A DNA stretch of 64,000 nucleotides from HIMB11 sp965657135 (GTDB lineage Bacteria > Pseudomonadota > Alphaproteobacteria > Rhodobacterales > Rhodobacteraceae), in the NCBI GenBank assembly GCA_965657135.1, contig CBFHNF010000014.1:7415-71414 (forward strand). The letters are read 5' to 3'. A program made the translations under genes and the position numbers. Positions 61,902-64,000 of the stretch are shown one piece after another. Every line of letters begins with the position of its first letter. The first letter of the stretch is position 1. Under the pieces are notes generated by a model. The model made no database searches, was not told where the DNA came from, and saw only the letters and a list, made by a program, of their open reading frames with translations.

Positions 61902-62399
61902 CTACGATTTTGAATTCAAAAATGCGGCAATCGCAAGAATGAGAACAACCAGCGACTTTACAATCAACGGCAATGTAGATGAAAATTCGATCGCGCTGCT
62001 GGTCATCTTCATAAGGTCAGCCAGAACAGCAATCACAGCAATAGCTAAGGCACTACCCAAGAGTTTCTTCTTCATATCTGAAAGGGTTATTTCAGAGGCA
62101 ACGCCATAATCTAATGCCTTCCCTGAACCGTAAGATGAATTGTCAACCAACTGACGATAGGACGCCAAGGCCACGATAATGAGCAAGTTTACGATCAACA
62201 CGGCATCAACAAGTTTGAGTGAGAACAAAATTGTGTCATTTGTCGTTAGTGATTGAAGAATGCTAAATTTATAAAACAGCTCTTTTGCAACGGTAATTCC
62301 CAGTAAAACAAGCGCTGCAAGCAGCGCAAATAAAAATGGAATAACCAAGACAACGCTTGCCTTAAGTAATCGTTCCGTCAGGTCTCTAAGTGGTTTCAT
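61902..62399 (-). CDS. UPF0114/YqhA-like membrane protein
   Basis: 165 aa with four hydrophobic segments (about 15-38, 57-80, 112-130, 142-160). The middle LKLVDAVLIVNLLIIVALASYRQLVDNS and SDMKKKLLGSALAIAVIAVLADLM resemble YqhA-family proteins in spacing and motif. Function unknown. It lies upstream of the sodium channel on the same strand, with 115 bases between. Confidence 0.6.
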   Translation of the reverse strand: MKPLRDLTERLLKASVVLVIPFLFALLAALVLLGITVAKELFYKFSILQSLTTNDTILFSLKLVDAVLIVNLLIIVALASYRQLVDNSSYGSGKALDYGVASEITLSDMKKKLLGSALAIAVIAVLADLMKMTSSAIEFSSTLPLIVKSLVVLILAIAAFLNSKS

Positions 62400-62732
62400 A
62401 CTAAAGATTGTGTATCTGTGATAATTGATTGCGAAAGTACGTGTTGCATAAGGTCATTCACTTTTCAAGAGAGTGTGATAGTCCGGCAGTCACCATATAC
62501 GCAAACTTGCTTCTACCACTATAACTGCTTTGGAAAGTTGGTTTGCCATACTGATTAGTGAGATAGGAAATAAACATCTAGCATAACTGCAAGGTGGATT
62601 TTTCTGACAGAGCCCGACACGATTTGCAGGTCTGGAAGTAAGAAACATTGATGTTTGCAACTCAGTGTTTAGGATTGCGTTTAACTCATAAAAACAAACT
62701 AACAAATGATACGATAGCACAAGGATGTAATC
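62400..62732. other. Intergenic region of about 330 bases
   Basis: Separates the divergent YqhA-like gene and Ldh-family gene. A 76-codon frame on the minus strand (62490-62720) has no protein-like character. I see no repeat, RNA or operator. Both flanking promoters should be here. Confidence 0.5.
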
Positions 62733-63839
62733 ATGAGAGTACCTGTCGACGAACTTACGGCAATAGCGACAGAAATCTTATTACGTGCAAGTCAAAACCA
62801 GGCGGCAGCTAAAAAGGTTGCATCCCGACTTGTGAACGCGAACGTCACCGGTCACGATAGTCACGGCGTCGGTATGATACCAGCGTACGTTGACGGTATT
62901 CTTAGCGGTCAACTTATTCCAACAGCTGAAATAGAAGTGGTGAAAAATAAAGGCTCGTTTCTATTACTTGATGGGGGTCGGGGATTTGGTCATGTCATTG
63001 CTGAGCAGGCAATGGAAATGGCAATAGAACGCGCAAAAGCAAGCCATTTTTCTGTGTTATCGCTTCGCAATAGTTTTCATTTGGGACGTTTGGGTGATTG
63101 GGGAGAGATGGCAGCGAGATCTGGTTTCATCTGTATTATCTATGCCAATGTGCAATCAGAAAGACCCCTTGTAGCACCCCATGGTGGTAGTGATGCTCGC
63201 TTTGTCACAAATCCATATTGTACTGCGATCCCTGCCACTGAAAAACATCCTATGTTTATATTGGACATGGCAACGAGTACAATCGCGATGGGTAAAGCTC
63301 GTGTAGCAAACTTGAGCGGCAAACAAGTACCGGAAGGTTCAGTAATTGATCAACAGGGAAACCCAACAACCGACCCTTCAGTTATGTTTCAAGAACCAGC
63401 TGGATCTCTTACTCCATTCGGTCAGCACAAAGGTTTTGGGCTTGCTTTACTTGGGGATATATTAGGTGGTGCTTTCAGTGGAGGTGGCGCATATCTACCG
63501 GAACGCGAAGTACCAGATCGGATAATTAATAATATGATGGCTATCTTAATTGACCCAAACGTCTTTGGAGAAGCAAAAGAATTTGGAATTGATGCTGATA
63601 AATATATTGACTGGGTTAAAGCATCTCCACCTGCTCCGGGCTTTGACGCTGTTCTCATGCCCGGTGATCCAGAAAGGCTTTGCACGGTGGACCGTCTCAA
63701 AAATGGAATTCCACTTGATGCTGGTACAATTGAACAACTTATTGCAACAGCGAAAAGCGTAAATGCAACTAATGAGCTAATCACGACGCTTTCTTCTGTG
63801 CTGTCAGACAAACGAGCCCAAGCATCAGTATTCAATTGA
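62733..63839 (+). CDS. Malate/L-lactate dehydrogenase family (Ldh-type) oxidoreductase
   Basis: 368-aa NAD(P)-dependent dehydrogenase of the LDH2/MDH2 fold, unrelated to classical malate dehydrogenases. Conserved elements include NVTGHDSHGVGMIPAYVDGI near 45-65, RNSFHLGRLGDWGEMAARSGF with its His, and GQHKGFGLALLGDILGGAFSGG. Substrates in this family range from malate and lactate to sulfolactate, ureidoglycolate and imines; the neighbours give no hint. CAAGGA precedes the start. Confidence 0.85.
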   Translation: MRVPVDELTAIATEILLRASQNQAAAKKVASRLVNANVTGHDSHGVGMIPAYVDGILSGQLIPTAEIEVVKNKGSFLLLDGGRGFGHVIAEQAMEMAIERAKASHFSVLSLRNSFHLGRLGDWGEMAARSGFICIIYANVQSERPLVAPHGGSDARFVTNPYCTAIPATEKHPMFILDMATSTIAMGKARVANLSGKQVPEGSVIDQQGNPTTDPSVMFQEPAGSLTPFGQHKGFGLALLGDILGGAFSGGGAYLPEREVPDRIINNMMAILIDPNVFGEAKEFGIDADKYIDWVKASPPAPGFDAVLMPGDPERLCTVDRLKNGIPLDAGTIEQLIATAKSVNATNELITTLSSVLSDKRAQASVFN

Positions 63840-64000
63840 CGGCTTAACTCTATGGGGTCACTAAAGGGCGCCACTCGGTGAGAGCGGCGTCACGGTTAAG
63901 TTTAAATATACTGCGTTTAGAGAGGGACCTTTGCGAGTTGAACAAATTGTGAAACGAGGCATGGATTGAGGCGAACTTCTGTAGACTGTGCATGCGCCTA

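Noticed and set aside
62490..62720. 76-codon minus-strand frame
   Set aside because: Cys/Leu/Ser-rich composition without a protein-like pattern; lies in a divergent promoter spacer.
63840..64000. Possible start of a gene at the window end
   Set aside because: No frame with convincing start or family features in the last 160 bases.

Overview
The window is a compact, gene-dense bacterial chromosome segment of moderate GC. The gene set points to an alphaproteobacterium of the Rhodobacterales, most likely a marine Roseobacter-type organism. Supporting markers are alphaproteobacterial families of unknown or poorly known role (DUF1013/TrcR, DUF2794, TIGR02300, DUF5665), two ethylmalonyl-CoA pathway enzymes (Mcd-like, Mcl1-like), a PcaQ-type regulator beside protocatechuate genes, a Zur/Znu zinc locus with an alphaproteobacterial-type Zur box, a membrane urate oxidase (PuuD) and monomeric isocitrate dehydrogenase. 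I see no transposase, phage gene, CRISPR array or rRNA. The assignment is inferred from gene content, not from a search.

Layout. 1-2261: yejB (cut by the window edge) and yejA, peptide uptake. 2392-5973: cytochrome c, prephenate dehydratase, a broken SRPBCC gene, nudC, the 4.5S SRP RNA and a small tyrosine phosphatase. 6050-8761: dnaX-ybaB-recR. 8799-13350: TrcR-type regulator, RNase T2, TauE exporter, methylsuccinyl-CoA dehydrogenase and a META lipoprotein. 13343-16370: zur-znuC-znuB facing znuA across a Zur box. 16392-21966: FAD oxidoreductase and mnmD (a split MnmC), two-gene run with an EamA transporter, lytic transglycosylase, dapA. 22013-28063: purine (urate) catabolism: puuD, lysR, uraH, a puuE-uraD fusion, allA and a nucleobase permease. 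28155-31100: DUF2794, hydrolase, succinate-semialdehyde dehydrogenase. 31531-37123: pnp, rpsO, an RTX protein, DUF5665, DUF1643 and truB, all on the minus strand, with an unusual structured element after truB. 37177-41409: EamA transporter, tRNA-Ala, TIGR02300, metallopeptidase, GntR regulator, accA. 41679-45225: malyl-CoA lyase, dipeptide epimerase, D-amino-acid transaminase, gamma-glutamylcyclotransferase-like protein. 45335-51290: tandem glycine riboswitch followed by gcvT-gcvH-gcvP and an FAD oxidase. 51432-55411: transaldolase-like aldolase, PfkB kinase, isocitrate dehydrogenase. 55457-60075: pcaQ facing pcaC-pcaH-pcaG, a BKACE enzyme and a zinc-independent reductase. 60072-63839: BesD-like 2-oxoglutarate oxygenase, voltage-gated sodium channel, YqhA-like membrane protein and an Ldh-family dehydrogenase.

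How it fits together. The window is mostly housekeeping and nutrient catabolism: nitrogen from purines, carbon from aromatics, C2 assimilation and riboswitch-controlled glycine cleavage. The most unusual items are an interleaved (pseudoknot-capable) inverted-repeat element behind truB, a pca operon in which a BKACE and a reductase stand where pcaB/pcaD/pcaIJ would be expected, a BesD-like oxygenase that keeps the hydroxylase-type Asp ligand, a doubly broken SRPBCC gene, a 12-bp inverted repeat in front of the purine-cluster lysR, and four convergent gene pairs that share stop codons in four-base overlaps.
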